In this document: one piece after another, positions 23,601 to 33,410 of the stretch | Numbering within the stretch: the first letter of the stretch is position 1 | Layout of the letters: every line of letters begins with the position of its first letter | From: Micropterus salmoides | Taxonomy: Eukaryota; Chordata; Actinopteri; Centrarchiformes; Centrarchidae | Assembly (NCBI RefSeq): GCF_014851395.1 | Contig: NW_024043372.1 | Location: forward strand, 10,407,969 to 10,471,968 | Direction of reading: 5' to 3' | Length of the DNA: 64,000 nucleotides | Position numbers and translations under genes: made by a program | The notes under the pieces: model-generated | Told to the model about the DNA's origin: nothing | The model's database searches: none | Seen by the model: only the letters and a program-made list of their open reading frames with translations

Positions 23601-23812
23601 ACGCTCATACTTTTCTGGAAGAAAACCACCCGTTTCACGTCTCCCCTCCAATTTTAAAACGACCCTGCGCCCTTGCTTTCAGATTTGAACTGTGTTGAAG
23701 AATGCGAACCCCACTTTTGATTGCAGGACGCGGCTTGTTATTTTAGCCAGTTTGGTGACCCGTGTAATGTTTTGTCCTGTCGTGTGTTTCAGTTCCTACC
23801 TGCGCTGTTCAT
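8626..23812 (-). CDS. ssuh2: SSUH2-like cysteine-rich protein, 13 coding exons
   Basis: Coding exons, 5' to 3' on the minus strand: 23812-23800, 21860-21783, 20878-20798, 20717-20642, 20339-20210, 18093-18033, 17615-17494, 16347-16285, 16106-16027, 14938-14846, 12622-12517, 12050-11943, 8766-8626. They join without a frame break into 383 aa plus stop, all with AG/GT borders. A proline/glycine-rich N-terminus (about 1-80) is followed by a conserved segment (84-146, with FVSSHCCYSS) and a DnaJ-like zinc domain with six CxxC pairs (C189/192, C200/203, C211/214, C225/228, C236/239, C247/250). The C-terminal domain ends in CCCVIM. The domain order and many residues match vertebrate SSUH2, whose biochemical role is poorly known; SSUH2 has been linked to tooth development. 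Exons 2 and 3 are tandem duplicates. Fish carry several ssuh2 paralogues, so the exact copy is not settled. A possible polyadenylation signal (AATAAA on the minus strand) is at 8247-8252. Confidence 0.5.
9190..10025 (+). mobile_element. LINE-type 3' tail (L2/CR1-like)
   Basis: Lies in the last ssuh2 intron. 9200-9260 resembles the end of the coding part (TFLFDKAYS-like frame). 9780-10020 is the conserved tail common in fish genomes (GGCCGCCCACCCTGAGCCATGG, then GGTTCTGCTCGAGGTTTCTG, ending in TATATAAATAAAATT and GAATTGAAT). No reverse transcriptase region is left. Family naming rests on recall of fish repeats. Confidence 0.5.
10551..11512 (-). mobile_element. Tc1-like transposon, internally deleted
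   Basis: Ends are long inverted repeats of about 190 bp (10551-10749 and 11321-11512), each with AAATAAGTATTTGA near the tip and a second internal copy. The right end borders TA; the left border reads TG, which could be a mutated TA. The element is about 960 bp instead of the usual 1.5-1.6 kb and carries a shortened transposase frame. Confidence 0.5.
10761..11153 (-). pseudogene. Internally deleted Tc1 transposase, open 130-aa frame
   Basis: The frame starts MAKTKELSKDTRDKIVHLH, the first helix-turn-helix of a Tc1 transposase (residues 1-43). It then jumps to ITKEWLCKKHIKVLAWPSQS and the C-terminal part, which has DLNPIENLW with the last catalytic acidic residue. About 200 residues, including the first two catalytic aspartates, are gone, so it cannot cut DNA. 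The deletion kept the frame and no stop has arisen in 130 codons. Compare 26820-27281, where part of the missing region is present. Confidence 0.5.
12735..13690 (-). mobile_element. LINE reverse-transcriptase fragment
   Basis: On the minus strand, 13600-13400 encodes the reverse-transcriptase active-site region (KFMDDTTVIGLITGGE, then ENNISLNLDKTKEMM). 12935-12790 continues with FKLLGTHIYKDLPWSHNIQQ and LLKKAQQRLYFL. This is the downstream half of a non-LTR retrotransposon polymerase of the L2/CR1/Rex1 type, broken by frameshifts and split by a Tc1 derivative at 12938-13388. Outer limits are approximate. Confidence 0.5.
12938..13388 (-). mobile_element. Tc1-like deletion derivative inserted in the LINE
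   Basis: Ends CAGGTGCTGGTC and GACCAGCACCTG are inverted and flanked by TA on both sides, the Tc1 target. Inside, only the start of a transposase is left on the minus strand (about 13085-12975; MGKTADLTAVQKTTIDTLHK), followed directly by the left terminal repeat. It splits a LINE reading frame, so it inserted later than the LINE. Confidence 0.5.
14160..14810 (+). repeat. Degenerate minisatellite, CTCAAGGACC units, array 1
   Basis: Intronic stretch in the ssuh2-like gene built from variants of CCTCAAGGACCTCTGGAACC, spaced roughly every 30-35 bases (for example at 14244, 14352, 14521 and 14774). Open frames in it are by-products of the repeats. Confidence 0.5.
14940..14968 (+). repeat. (CA)n microsatellite
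   Basis: Short CA run directly at a splice acceptor of the ssuh2-like gene (acceptor at 14939-14940). Confidence 0.5.
16487..16715 (+). repeat. Short dispersed element (SINE-like)
   Basis: Contains GGTTGTGGGTTCAAACCCCC (B-box-like), then GTGTGGAGTTTGCATGTTCT and GATGGACTGGCGACGGGTCC, phrases I recognise from a very common fish interspersed repeat. Partial and diverged; not a functional tRNA. Confidence 0.5.
16975..17435 (+). repeat. Degenerate minisatellite, CTCAAGGACC units, array 2
   Basis: A second array with the same kind of units (CCTCAAGGACCCCGTGG, TCAAGGACCTG, AAGGACCCCTGGGACC) in another ssuh2 intron about 2.2 kb away, immediately before the 17494-17615 exon. The 106-aa minus-strand frame over it is low-complexity. 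Confidence 0.5.
18100..20205 (-). other. ssuh2 intron without recognised genes
   Basis: AT-rich, with (AT)n at 18974-18988. 19815-19970 is a dispersed copy related to 23445-23615. No exon was found that would fit the frame. Confidence 0.5.
19815..19970 (+). repeat. Dispersed repeat, copy 1
   Basis: Shares CACCTGAATTTTG, TTTACATAAATAAA and TTTCCACCATAAATT, then ATGCAGGAAATT, with 23445-23615 in the same order and orientation. Confidence 0.5.
21045..21320 (+). repeat. Polypurine (GA-rich) tract, copy 1
   Basis: About 280 bp composed almost only of G and A on the plus strand (C/T-rich in the ssuh2 transcript), built from loose units like GGAAAGGAGGAGGTAG. It lies in the intron between the duplicated exons. 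Open frames here, such as a leucine/serine/phenylalanine-rich one on the minus strand, are low-complexity artefacts. Confidence 0.5.
21352..21740. repeat. Dispersed repeat between the duplicated exons
   Basis: GAATGAGCCACTTCTATCTA, then ACATGGAATTAGCCATGTTG and TACCATAGCCCAAACGGACA resemble an element common in fish genomes. It contains a (GAA)n stretch at 21505-21530. It has no equivalent in the other copy of the duplicated unit, so it probably arrived after the duplication. Confidence 0.5.
22035..22400 (+). repeat. Polypurine (GA-rich) tract, copy 2
   Basis: About 365 bp of GA-rich sequence equivalent to the tract at 21045-21320, in the intron upstream of the other exon copy. It belongs to the same duplicated unit but differs in length. 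Such tracts can form triplex structures and are prone to length change. Confidence 0.5.
22405..23795 (-). other. First ssuh2 intron
   Basis: No exon between 21860 and 23800. AT-rich with a 15-base poly(A) run at about 23161 and the dispersed repeat at 23445-23615. Confidence 0.5.
23445..23615 (+). repeat. Dispersed repeat, copy 2
   Basis: Diverged partner of 19815-19970, same orientation, in the first ssuh2 intron. Confidence 0.5.
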
Positions 23813-24064
23813 TCTGCCGCTGTTTGATCACACTGCTGGGGAATGTTTCAAGTTATTGAGGGTTGTATAGTCGTAACCACACCCATACAGTTCCTCCCCT
23901 ATGTGCTCCTGCAGCAAGAATCCACAGCTACAGCAACAATGAAACATCCGGTAAGCTTCAAAATAAAGTAAGTACCGTGATCACATTTCAAGTATAAAAT
24001 GGAATTGGTAACACATTATTTTAATTCCTCATATTTAGCATTTTAGCATGCACAGTATATTCAC

Positions 24065-24158
24065 CCAAGTCTTTATTAATTTATTAATTTATTAATTTAT
24101 TAATTTATTAATTTATTAATTTATTAATTTATTAATTTATTAATTTATTTATTTATTA
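24065..24158 (+). repeat. (TTATTAAT)n tandem repeat
   Basis: About ten copies of an 8-bp unit, nearly perfect, ending in TTTATTTATTTATTA. Confidence 0.5.
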
Positions 24159-24159
24159 C

Positions 24160-25005
24160 AGCATTTTTCATTGGGCAAAAAAGGCTACAGAAAACATGAG
24201 AGCCCCACCTACAACTAGGAGGTTACATTATACAAAATAACAATGCTGTCAATTTGTTATTTACACAGAAAACACAAAATGTAGCCCATAAAAGACATGT
24301 AACACTTAATCATTTCAAAAACAACATTCATAACCTAAGTAAAATACAGCAAGATGCCACTGTTCTGCAGGATCAAGCCCCATCTGAAATTAATTGGATT
24401 ACAGCGTTGAGCAGATTTTAAGAGGACAAAAAAACATGAATACCTACAATTGTGTTATTTCTTGACTGGTCCTTAACATCAGTTCAACAGGCCCAGAGCT
24501 GCTATCTGCGTGTCATACATGTTCAGACGGTTTGTGTCCCTGAAGGGTAAATATTACTTAGATCAACTGGAAGCATCTCACATCTGCCCCAGCAGGCAGC
24601 CATGATGAAGGTCCCTTTGTTCTTCCAGTTATTCAGACAGAATTAATATTATTTATACAAAGTGTTTAAGACAGGTTGAGGGTCTGCTAGGTGCATCAAT
24701 AAGCAGAGAGGAATGTGAATGTTTGATGTTGTTCTGATGTTTCAGATGTTTAGCAATTAAGTCATAGCATATGGGCTGGATAAACCTGTTAAGAGATCCC
24801 AGGGCAAAAAAGCTGCGGGCCCCTGTTAATGTCTCCCATTTGTCCTGCTCTCTATCTGGATATCAACCAGGCCCCATTTTTGCTGAAGGTTTTAAAACTA
24901 GATTTTTTCACAAGACCTGGAGATCTGGAAACGCAGGACCAGATAAGGCTCTTACCAGGTTTTTTCTGACCTAAACAGGTTATCTGTAGCACAAAGGGTG
25001 TCAGG
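24160..25005. other. Intergenic DNA, nothing recognised
   Basis: No exon or domain seen. 24771-24974 is open for 67 codons but has no family resemblance that I can see. Confidence 0.5.
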
Positions 25006-25500
25006 CATGTTATATCAAGTCTAGGAGCCCAGAAGGCATCCACCCACCTGCAACATGTTCTTTTCCCGGAGGCAGAGACCCGTAAAGGGTTCTGTGGAAG
25101 TATATTAGGCAATGTGAGAATAATACAAGCTGATGATTGCACATTAGTTTTTGGTTAAGAATCTATACTCTTGCCAGTATTAGATGACCATCACTAGTTT
25201 TGTTATAGCCTGATAATGTGATAGCAAACAATATTGTGATGTAAATATAACATTAGCTATTGTTAGGTGAGTACTCGCCAAGAGGCCTGCCCATTTCTCC
25301 ACTGGTTCTCACACCACACTCAATTTCTCGCCAATGGTCATTATTTCTTCCAATTCTTGTCTGTTCCTGGTCTCTTGAATGCCAAGCATTATTATTATAA
25401 AGCTGTGGTCTGCCATATACCTTTACATCTGATTGAAATTAATTTTTATACAGACTTTTTACACAGCTTTATAATTATGACAAAATGGTTATTATGTTAC
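25006..25500 (+). repeat. Local duplicate, copy A (interrupted)
   Basis: 25006-25136 and 25420-25500 match 26368-26575 piece by piece (GTGTCAGGCATGTTATATCA at the start, CTTTATAATTATGACAAAAT at the end). About 280 bp (25137-25415) is present only in this copy. Confidence 0.5.
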
Positions 25501-25635
25501 TTTAAGACAATTTAATACTCCTTTGTGTAATTTTTTCTAAAATGGTTAAAGTAATTTTTTTTCTCTCAAGCTAAGTAGAGGCTGTCTAGTAAATTTTGAC
25601 CTGTGATGTAGTCTAGTATTTGGTAGTAAGTACTG

Positions 25636-25780
25636 TGATTTTTCCCTCCCAGCCCCATCCCCAAGCAACCCTGTTGCCAGGTTTGAAACGGATCTACTAT
25701 TTATTATTATTTCTGTTCCTCAAGTGTGTAGGCTACTGGGATTTTTCCCTCCCAGCCCCATCCCCAAGCAACCCTTCCCA
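25636..25780 (+). repeat. Direct repeat of about 43 bp
   Basis: TTTTTCCCTCCCAGCCCCAT and the following CCCCAAGCAACCCT occur at about 25639 and 25741, about 102 bp apart. Confidence 0.5.
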
Positions 25781-26367
25781 GAGCAATGTACCATAAGGGC
25801 ATAAAGCGACTTTGGAGCTGCGGAGGACACTGAAATGCTAGGGGGGTTTGGGGGCATGCGGCTCCATTCTTTTAAAAAAAATTAAAGCACTTAAATGCTC
25901 ATTTCTAATGACTTCTAGAAACAGAATACACAAATTGGTGTGGCTGAAAGAGGGTATTGGCAGTGACAGCAGAAGGAGAATAGACTGGGTAGGGGAGATT
26001 ATGAAGACTCGGGTGCACAGTCACAGAGATGGAGCATAATATAACTAGAACAAAACCGATCACATACCATAAAAACCACGAAATAGCTGCTAGTTAATGT
26101 AGCCAGCCACAGCACCAATGTATTCAGTTAACGTTACACTTGGGAGCTGTCTCTGATATTCCCTGTGTCTCACTTGGGCCTCACTCTCCCTGTTCTCTGG
26201 TCACTTCATCTCTAGGAAAGCAACAAATGATTTCTGTATTGGCACCGCGGAGGATGGCAGCCTCTGGATGACTGGCGTTGGCCCACCTGAGGAACATTTA
26301 GTGTAATTTATACTTCTGTTCCAGCTTCTCCCCTCTGGTATGCAAAAACCAAAAGACACAAGAACAG

Positions 26368-26575
26368 TGTCAGGCATGTTATATCAAGTCTAGGAGCCCA
26401 GAAGGCATCCACCCACCTGCAGCATGTTTTCTTCTCAGTGGCAGAGACCCGTAAAAGGTTCTGTGGAAATATATTAGACAATGTGAGAATACAAGCAGAT
26501 GCCTTTACATATAATTGAAACACATTTTTTTTTTACAGACCACAGCTTTATAATTATGACAAAATGATTATGTAT
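26368..26575 (+). repeat. Local duplicate, copy B (continuous)
   Basis: Partner of 25006-25500, about 1.36 kb downstream, without the 280-bp insert. About 90 percent identical by eye in the first 130 bases. Confidence 0.5.
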
Positions 26576-26639
26576 TATCATTACATTTATGACGCTTTTA
26601 TCCAAAGCAACTTACAATTGCTATATACATTGGGGAAAA

Positions 26640-27226
26640 TAACAAGTTCTCCCACTTAGAAATCATGGAGGAGTCTGAAATTGTCATCGTAGGGGCATGT
26701 CCACTGTGAGAGACATAATCTAAAAATAAAAATCCAGAAATCACAATGTATGATTTTTTAACTATTTATTTGTATGATACAGCTGCAAATAAGTATTTAA
26801 ACACCTGAGAAAATCAATGTTAATATTTGGTACAGTAGCCTTTGTTTGCAATTACAGAGGTCAAATGTTTCCTGTAGTTTTTCACCAGGTTTGCACACAC
26901 TGCAGGAGGGATTTTGGCCCACTCCTCCACACAGATCTTCTCTAGATCAGTCAGGTTTCTGGGCTGTCGCTGAGAAACACGGAGTTTGAGCTCCCTCCAA
27001 AGATTCTCTATTGGGTTTAGGTCTGGAGACTGGCTAGGCCACGCCAGAACCTTGATATGCTTCTTACAGAGCCACTCCTTGGTTATCCTGGCTGTGTGCT
27101 TCGGGTCATTATGTTGGAAGACCCAGCCTCGACCCATCTTCAATGCTCTAACTGAGGGAAGGAGGTTGTTCCCCAAAATCTCGCAATATATGGCCCCGGT
27201 CATCCTTAATACAGTGCAGTCCCATG
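26640..27226 (-). mobile_element. Truncated Tc1-like transposon, same family as 10551
   Basis: 26645-26880 matches the terminal repeat of the 10551 element but lacks its outermost 35 or so bases. The frame 27226-26820 (minus) encodes the C-terminal half of a Tc1 transposase, with QHNDPKHTA (second catalytic aspartate) and DLNPIENLW. The other end stops abruptly where BEL-type LTR sequence begins near 27227. Confidence 0.5.
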
Positions 27227-27747
27227 TGTTTTTCAACCGTGCTTGTGTACATGTGTGTATGTTCGTGATGGATTTTATCATGTCCTACCGTTAGCATCGT
27301 GTTTACTGTTTTTTGCATACGTACGAGCTCAATTTACATCTGTAATGCAAGCAGCAGTGTTTTGTAAGTACTTTTATTCTGCATAAAATAAAGTGTTTTT
27401 GCACCATTGCACTTTGGAGACGACTTCAAATTCCCTCAAGTGGCTTTCTTTGTGGTATGATCGCCACTACATAAGTTGAAAAACTCCGCTTCAATGGACG
27501 GATCATGCCGATGTTGGGAAGGCAGAAGCACAGCGCTCCAGCTGATTCCACTCAGTGAATGCCGACAGGAGAAACTGGACGCTGATAAATTAAAGTGGGC
27601 TAAAGCAACACCGAAGAATAACGATTGTTTTGTAATTGTTTTAAACTGTGTGGAAGAGATTGGACTTCTCACAATTAGGATACAGGTAAATCCTGCTTCA
27701 ATTCTAAAATAAAGAAATCGGCAGCTTGTCTAAATCATCACCAAAAT

Positions 27748-29692
27748 GAGTAACGTGGATTTGATTGCACCTGTCAATCAAAGTGAAACGGAGAATGAAC
27801 TTGGTAAAAGACCAGTTAAACTCACGGTTAATGCTTTGGAAGAAAAAATATTATCAAAAGGAAAGGAACCTTAGGATAAAGAAACTCTACAAACTGAAAA
27901 AGGAAGTGTCGGAGGTACAGATCACGTATGATACGTTACAAAATAACTGTGGAAACAACAGAGTTGCATGAATCACTGAAATCATTCCTACCAAAGGAGG
28001 AAGTGTCAAAACTAAATAAATGGTTTGAAACCCAAATGAACAGCAATGCAGAAATAATTAAAAGGATTAAAGAGTGGTTGCTTGACACTAAGGAGCAATG
28101 CAAAGGTGATGATGATGAAGTTGAAGGTGCACATCAGCTTCCTGTCATCAACCTCCTCTGCATACCTCAAGCAGAGGCTGAAAGGGCTGCTCTTGCTATG
28201 GCAGCTACCCAAAAAGAAAAGCATGAACTGGAGGTACAGAAGGAACAAATTAGACAAAAGAAGGAGGTGCTTGAATTGCAAAGTCAAATTGCTGCTCTCA
28301 CAGCAAAGGTTACGGTGCTTAAGTACAGAGGTTCTGATGTGCAAAGCTCCAGTGCACGTTCTGATGGAATGAATTCATATCTGAAAAGGTCAAAATACAA
28401 ATTCTCTCTCAGATTCTCTGCTATGGAATTTGTTCCACAAAGTTCAAGCCATCATTTCAATCATCTGCCAAAAGGAGGCAGCAAAGCCACAGTGTCAATG
28501 GGGGCACGACCTAAGGAAACCAGTTTACAACAAGGTGGAAAAAAAGCTCATGCTCTGGATCACAAACCAAGCATGCCTCAACAATCTCAGCAAACCAATC
28601 ACATCACACACAGGAAACGGCCATTCTTTCCACGCAGGAGTCCATAAAGCGTGATGGTTTAGTGCAAACCAGTGTGGAACAAGAAAATCTTCTCACTATT
28701 ATGCAAAGGCAAAACGACATAACTGCTTTACTAGTGCAGCAGCAGTCTTCACTATCATTACCTCCAAGGGATCTACCAACCTTTGATGGAGACTATCTCG
28801 AGTACAGCACATTCATTAGAGCATTTGAAAATGGAGTGGAAGGAAAGGCTGCTAGCAGTATAGATTGTTTGTACTTTTTAGAGCAGTACACCGAAGGACA
28901 ACCTAAGGAGCTGGTCAAGAGCTGTCAACACATGCCACCTGAAAGGGGGTATCAAAGAGCTAAGACACTTCTTCAAGAACGCTTTGGAAATGAACAAAGA
29001 ATAGCTACAGCTTACATGGAGAAAGCTCTGGGATGGTCACCAGTTAAAGCAGAAGATGTGAAGGGCTTGTAAGCCTTTGCTTTGTTTCTACGGGTCTGTT
29101 GTAATACAATGGAGGACATTAGCTACATGACAGAGATGAATATGCCATCCAACATGGGTGCTATGGTCTTGAAGCAACCATATAAACTGAGGGAAAGGTG
29201 GAGAAACACTGCTTATGAGTTTCAGGAGAGGCACTGTCGTCAAGCAGCTTTCAGTGACATTGTCAGCTTCATTGAGAGGCAAGTATCTATTGCCTCTGAT
29301 CCACTCTTTGGAAACATTCAGGACACATCCATCTTACCACCAAAATATAACATTGGACATAAAGTCTCACAGGTTTGCTTCAAGGGAAGGGGAAGCAGTT
29401 TTACTACCTCCGTGGAAGTTGTTAATACTGGAAACACATCAAGTGCAAAAAGAGAGAAATTTAACTGATAAGTCAACAAAGGTGTCGTGTCTGCTGTGTG
29501 AGGAGGGTCACAGATTGGTGTTGTGCCCCAGAATGGAGAAGAAGCTGCACAGAGAGAAAATTGACTTTCTGAAGGTGAAAGGTGTTTGTTTTGGGTGTTT
29601 GACTGTTGGTCACATGAGCGAATATTGTCATAGACGTCTGTCTTGCAAGTTGTGTAACCTGCAACATCCAAACTGCCTCCACATCCATTCAA
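27748..29692 (+). pseudogene. BEL/Pao gag pseudogene
   Basis: A likely start at 27748 (MSNVDLIAPVNQ) hits a stop after about 40 codons. Open stretches then follow at 27928-28647 (coiled-coil rich, many E/K/Q), 28662-29072 (LPTFDGDYLEYSTFIRAF, the DUF1759-like retroelement gag domain), 29082-29468 and 29215-29853. The last carries cysteine/histidine clusters at about 29490-29680 (CLLCEEGH, CFGCLTVGHMSEYC, CKLCNLQHPNC). Several frameshifts and stops separate the parts. Confidence 0.5.
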
Positions 29693-29950
29693 AGGAAAAG
29701 GAAAGGATTCGGGAGTACTTACATCTGTTACAAGAACGACAACGGTGGTCCAAGGACAAGAGAAGCTTCATCACTGGAGACAGTCATTGTAGCGGACTCT
29801 ACTGCCCCTCGCGGATCCTGGTTGTTAGGGAAGGTACTGCAGACCTTTCCTGATTCACGAGGACTTGTGCGGTCTGTTAAAGTCCAGACCAAATGCAACA
29901 TTCTGGAGAGACCAGTCACAAAGATTTGTCTTCTGCAAGAAGCTGGATAA
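29693..29950 (+). pseudogene. Integrase C-terminal remnant (DUF5641-like) of the BEL element
   Basis: LLQERQRWSKDKRSF directly follows the gag zinc region in the same frame. After a frameshift, DSRGLVRSVKVQTKCNILER and PVTKICLLQEA end in a stop at 29948. These motifs belong to the tail of BEL-family integrases. A deletion of most of pol therefore joins gag to the pol end at about 29693-29715. Confidence 0.5.
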
Positions 29951-29951
29951 A

Positions 29952-29955
<4 letters not shown>

Positions 29956-30011
<56 letters not shown>
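29956..30011 (+). repeat. (GT)n(AT)n microsatellite
   Basis: About 21 GT units followed by about six AT units, placed between the pol stop and the right LTR. Threonine/histidine- or valine/cysteine-rich frames across it are artefacts. Confidence 0.5.
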
Positions 30012-30311
30012 ACTGATTGTACACCTGTGCATGATGGATATTTTATTGGCTCCATTGTTTGTATGGTATTTAATTGTTATGTTATTATAGAGTAACAATT
30101 AGGGGCCGGTGTGTTGTAGCCAATTTTGACATTTGTTAGTGGTAAGTTGTATAGGGGTGACACTGCATAGGCAGGGAATCACAGTGCTAACAGAGGCTAT
30201 ATGAGGAAGTCACAGGTGAATAACGAGAGGGAATTACAATCTGGGGAAGCCACACAGTTTTTCAACTGTGCTTGCGTGCATGTGTGTATGTTCGTGATGG
30301 ATTTTGTCATT

Positions 30312-31265
30312 TAAATTTCTGAAATATCCTTTTTATGTTTTTATCGCTGTTGTAATGTTTGTATTTTTAAAACCATTAAAACACATTCAGCAAACAGCAT
30401 CCAGCCAGCAGGGGGACCCAGAGTCTCACACACTGGTATTGCTGGCAGAGTCCTCAGTTTACATTCCTGAAGTTCCTGGCAGTTTCAGAGTGTGTGAATA
30501 AAGAGGCACAGATACAGTACTGTGGTTTTTACGCTTAACCAGAGACAGACAAGAGAGGAAACTGTGCAGTTTAAATAAACACAGGGGATTGTTTGATTTT
30601 CTGTGTCTCTGTAAATCAAACGCAACTCAAAGGGCTCAAATGTTTGAAATGTCCTTAAGAATTATGTTCAGGTCAGAGACGGTGTGTTCAGACCTAAGAC
30701 ACTTTCATTTTCTCATTTAGTCTGAAGCTTTCAGGTTTCTTCACAGTATAGCTTGATGTCACTATGACGAGGAGAGAGTTGGCTGATTTTATACTGTTTA
30801 AACCTAATTTGCAATGTTTACCTGAGATGAAACTCTTGTTAGACTTGAGTTTAGGTATAGGCCCTGGGCCCACTGTTTGCATGGGCTATGTCCTGTGTTA
30901 AAGCAACATTATGAAGGATTTACTATTTCTGAGTGTAATTCCCCACTGTCATAAATAAGGACAGCTGTATAAATGCCTTTGTTATGATTACATTACGATC
31001 AAAAACTAGAAATTAACCAACTTTGCTAACAGCCAAACATCAAGCAAATGTAACAAAACAAGATACAGCAATACTAATAGTCCGAAGGAAAGAATGCCAG
31101 CTTTGCCTTTTATTAGACAAAGTTTTCACCACCATCCGGTGTTCTGTTGATTTATGCAACCTATCGAGATGTGCTACTTAGTGGTTCTGCACATGTGCAT
31201 GACCCATAAGTGCGGTCTGTTTCCACACCCATAAATCTCTGCAACCTTGCTGTTGGGCATGCCGG
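30312..31265. other. Spacer between two retroelements
   Basis: No gene recognised. AATAAA near 30499, otherwise unremarkable. No sequence here resembles the putative 3' LTR at 34659 on. Confidence 0.5.
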
Positions 31266-31277
31266 ACAGGCGCGGAC

Positions 31278-32005
31278 ATGGAGCAGTTCAAACCCCCGTC
31301 ACTGCTGATGCTCACCGGTAATATAGCTGAAAACTGGCGTAGACGGGAACAACAGTTTCGGCTGTATATGGTCAGGTGCGTTGGACACAGAAGAGACGGT
31401 GAAAGTAGCCATTCTCCTTCAAACTGTTGGCGAAGAGGCACTAGAAGTGTACAACACACTCACAATCACCCCAGCCGGGGACAACGAAATGTTGGAGGAA
31501 GTTCTTAAAGCCTTCAAGGACTACTGCAGCCCACAAAAGAATGTTGTTTTCGAACGTCATCAATTCTGGTCGCACACGATGTCAACCGGAATATCGGTGG
31601 ACAGATTCATCACAGAGCTACGTCAGAAGAGCAAAGACTGTGAGTTTGGTCAAAATGAAGATGACATGATTAGGGATAAATTGGTGTTCAGCATAAATGA
31701 CACTTGTCTAAAAGAGAGACTGCTACGTGATAATGAGCTCTCTCTTCGCAAGGCTATAGACATATGTAGATCTGCAGAGCTGGCCAAAACACAAATAAAG
31801 GGGATACAGACGTCACCTGCCGTCCATGATACCTCAGTGAATGCATTAAGGAAAGCAACAGGGCAAACGTGAATGGGTAGCTGGAATAAAAGCAAAGCAA
31901 GCACCAATTATCTGCCGTAAATGTGGAAACAAGCATGAGCCTCATCAATGCCCAGCTTATGGTGCAGTATGTCACAAATGCAGAAAAAACAACTATTTCT
32001 CAAAG
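31278..32005 (+). pseudogene. gypsy gag pseudogene
   Basis: MEQFKPPSLLMLTGNIAENW opens the gag. A frameshift near 31380 moves to the frame of 31381-31872 (EEVLKAFKDYCSPQKNVVFE, DRFITELRQKSKDCEFG), the usual retrotransposon capsid pattern. A stop at 31870 precedes the zinc knuckle in another frame. Confidence 0.5.
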
Positions 32006-32164
32006 GTATGTAGAGTAGGCAGTGAGAAAAGCAGCAGCAGCAGCAGGTATTAGACAAAAACTGTAAATAACAGAGAGTGAAGTGGACTCTTTATACGTTA
32101 ACATGGTTCATAATGAAAACAAAGAAGCAGCACAAAAAACTAAAGACACTGTCATCATAATCAT

Positions 32165-33410
32165 ATCAAGGCATAGCAATTACTTTCAAGCTCGACACGG
32201 GTGCTGATGCAAACATGCTTCCTATGTCCGTGTACCGGCAGGTACCAGGTCCCATTCAGATGACACCCACACAGATTGTGTTGATTGTCTTTGGTGGAGC
32301 CCGCAGAAGGTATTGTGTCTCTAAAATGCTGGACAACCAAAAGTGAAGCTATGCTAGACTTCCATGTGACTAGACAGGCAGACAAGCCGATTCTGGGTGG
32401 AGACGCATGTGTGGAGCTGCAGCTGGTAAAAAGGGTTGAGACATTCACAGCAAAGTTGCCGCAGCCAGAAAAACCTCCAGCAACCAAAGAGGAGCTGATT
32501 GAAAGATACGCAGATGTCTTCACAGGACTGGGTGAGTTTCCCGGAGTCCACCACATCCACATGACTCAACCGCCACACCTGTGATTGACGCCTGCAGAAA
32601 TGTACCCCTCTCTATCATGGACTCCCTGAGAGAGACACTGGAGGACTTGGAGAAAAGGAAGGTGATAACACCTTGAGCCAAGAGAACAGATGAACAGTCT
32701 TGTTGCTACAAAGAAAAAGAACGGTTCGTTAAGGGTGTGTTTGGACCCTTGCTACCTGAATCAGGCAGTCAAGCGCCAGCAGTACTCCATCCCTACTCCT
32801 GAAGATGTGTGCAGCAGACTAGCTGGGAAATCCATCTTCTCCATCTTGGATGAAAAGGATGGATACTGGCAGATCAAGCTAGACAAGCCATTGTCAAAGC
32901 TGTGCACCTTCAACACTCCTCATTCCTCAGACTCCCATTCGGGATCAAATCTGCTAGCGAGGTGTTTCAACAGAAGAACTGCGATCTCAGGTGTGTACGT
33001 CATAGAAGATGAAATGATAATTGCAGCGTCAGAGCAGGAACATGATAAAATCCTGCAGAAAGTCATGGAGAGCAAAGGTGAAGTTTAACAAAGATAAAAT
33101 CCAGTTTAAAGTTGACAGTGAGATACATGGGACACATCATAACGACAGCAGGACAGAGGGCTGACGACACAAAGATCAAAGCAATTGTCGACACGCCAGC
33201 CCCAGAAGACAAACAAAGCCTCCATCGCCTGCAAGGAATGCTGCAACAACTGCAAAGGATGATCTAAGCATCACATACACACCAGGCAGGCACATGTACA
33301 TTGCCGACACACTCTCACGCGCTATTGCGAGCAGGGACAGCAGAAATGTTGACAAGAACCCCTGTGATGAAAGATTTGTGTATGCCTTAGAGGCCACAGA
33401 CGCCCTGAGT
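32165..33410 (+). pseudogene. gypsy protease and reverse-transcriptase pseudogene
   Basis: The protease active site DTGA is intact at about 32190. The reverse transcriptase keeps SIFSILDEKDGYWQIKL (motif A, about 32840) but the downstream catalytic box reads IEDEMII (about 33005), so the usual second aspartate is not present. A frameshift lies between the two. Most of RNase H is deleted; near 33265 the sequence resumes with ITYTPGRHMYIADTLSRA. Confidence 0.5.

Larger units (their letters stand above)
27227..30311 (+). mobile_element. BEL/Pao LTR retrotransposon, internally deleted and broken
   Basis: Remnants of the two LTRs share TTTTTCAAC(C/T)GTGCTTG and the following 35 bases (27231-27285 and 30257-30310). 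The left LTR lacks its 5' part and the right one (from about 30111, TGTGTTGTAGCC) lacks its 3' part. Between them: gag pieces in shifting frames, a zinc-knuckle region, and only the last part of the integrase. Protease, reverse transcriptase, RNase H and most of integrase are missing. Incapable of autonomous movement. Confidence 0.5.

Noticed and set aside
23939..23954. Plus-strand ATG followed by a gtaag donor, facing away from ssuh2
   Set aside because: Only four codons, with no downstream exon found; a divergent gene cannot be supported.
24065..24158. Possible CRISPR-like array
   Set aside because: It is a simple 8-bp tandem repeat without spacers, in a vertebrate genome.
31100..31277. 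5' LTR of the gypsy element
   Set aside because: No similarity to the putative 3' LTR at 34659 onward and no clear primer-binding site.
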